From an uncultured Rivibacter sp. (GTDB lineage: Bacteria > Pseudomonadota > Gammaproteobacteria > Burkholderiales > Burkholderiaceae), in assembly GCA_946481025.1 (NCBI GenBank), contig CAMLNA010000120.1, positions 1-13,602 of the forward strand: DNA of 13,602 bases. Reading direction: 5' to 3'. Below are positions 13,522-13,602 of the stretch, piece after piece. A model generated the notes under the pieces. It worked only from the letters and a program-made list of their open reading frames with translations. It ran no database searches and was not told the DNA's origin. Position numbers and translations under genes: made by a program. Each line of letters begins with the position of its first letter. Position 1 is the stretch's first letter.

Positions 13522-13539
13522 GCCGCCCGGTTCAGCGGT
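13514..13539. terminator. Bidirectional stem-loop containing two convergent stop codons
   Basis: ACCGCTGA (13514-13521) pairs perfectly with TCAGCGGT (13532-13539) around a 10-nt loop. The TGA of the zinc-ribbon gene forms the top of one arm, and the minus-strand TGA of the right-edge gene forms the top of the other. The structure is symmetric for both transcripts. There is no U tract on either side, so termination efficiency is uncertain. Confidence 0.5.
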
Positions 13540-13602
13540 TCTGGTCAAGCCCCAGCAGCGCGTCCTTCAGGCCCTTGTCGGCCGGCGACTTGCCGAACCA
13601 GA
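13532..13602 (-). CDS. C-terminal end of a convergent gene, product unknown (partial)
   Basis: Reading the minus strand from the right edge gives an uninterrupted frame ending WFGKSPADKGLKDALLGLDQNR and a TGA at 13534-13532. The composition (hydrophobic/charged helix, strong third-position GC) is typical of a real protein end in this genome. Only about 22 residues are visible, which is too few to name a family. It converges on the repair operon with 10 bases between stop codons. Confidence 0.5.
   Translation of the reverse strand, partial: WFGKSPADKGLKDALLGLDQNR

Overview
The window is high-GC DNA (mostly NNC/NNG codons) whose gene styles and GC-rich palindromic intergenic repeats suggest a betaproteobacterium of the order Burkholderiales. 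This is an inference from style; there is no rRNA or other direct taxonomic marker. No CRISPR array or insertion sequence was found.

Left part (1-1110): a decayed minus-strand fragment that reads like the C-terminal part of an SRPBCC-type protein lies next to a ParD/ParE type II toxin-antitoxin pair. The pair is preceded by a palindrome that could be its operator. This looks like remodelled accessory DNA. From 1180 to 8683 all genes are on the minus strand. In transcription order they are rtcR, a haem-sensor diguanylate cyclase, a very large fusion of an acetoacetate-decarboxylase-like domain with an FAD oxidoreductase, and an exported erythromycin-esterase-family protein.

Right part (8684-13521): an RtcR-controlled RNA repair locus with nearly all of its control logic visible. 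Between the divergent rtcR and the operon lie a cluster of CTAG-containing repeats (candidate RtcR enhancer), a perfect IHF consensus and a good sigma-54 -24/-12 promoter. The transcript would begin near 8816 with a leader of about 480 nt. That leader contains a long hairpin and a tRNA-like RNA. The D arm, T arm, variable loop and anticodon loop of this RNA look canonical, but its anticodon stem is short and its acceptor is aberrant and lacks an encoded CCA. The genes then run: an SPFH/slipin-like protein with an unusual repeated N-terminal region, rtcB (the 3'-phosphate/5'-OH RNA ligase), a HEAT-repeat-like protein and a small zinc-ribbon protein. The last three overlap by ATGA-type junctions. 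RtcA, archease and Rsr are not in the window.

Working model (inference): RtcR senses damaged RNA through its N-terminal CARF-type domain and activates the sigma-54 promoter. The operon then supplies RtcB for religation, a slipin scaffold, and two uncharacterised partners. The tRNA-like leader RNA could be a decoy, a substrate or a feedback ligand for RtcR or RtcB. The operon ends in a stem-loop that contains both its own stop codon and the stop codon of a convergent gene cut off by the right edge.
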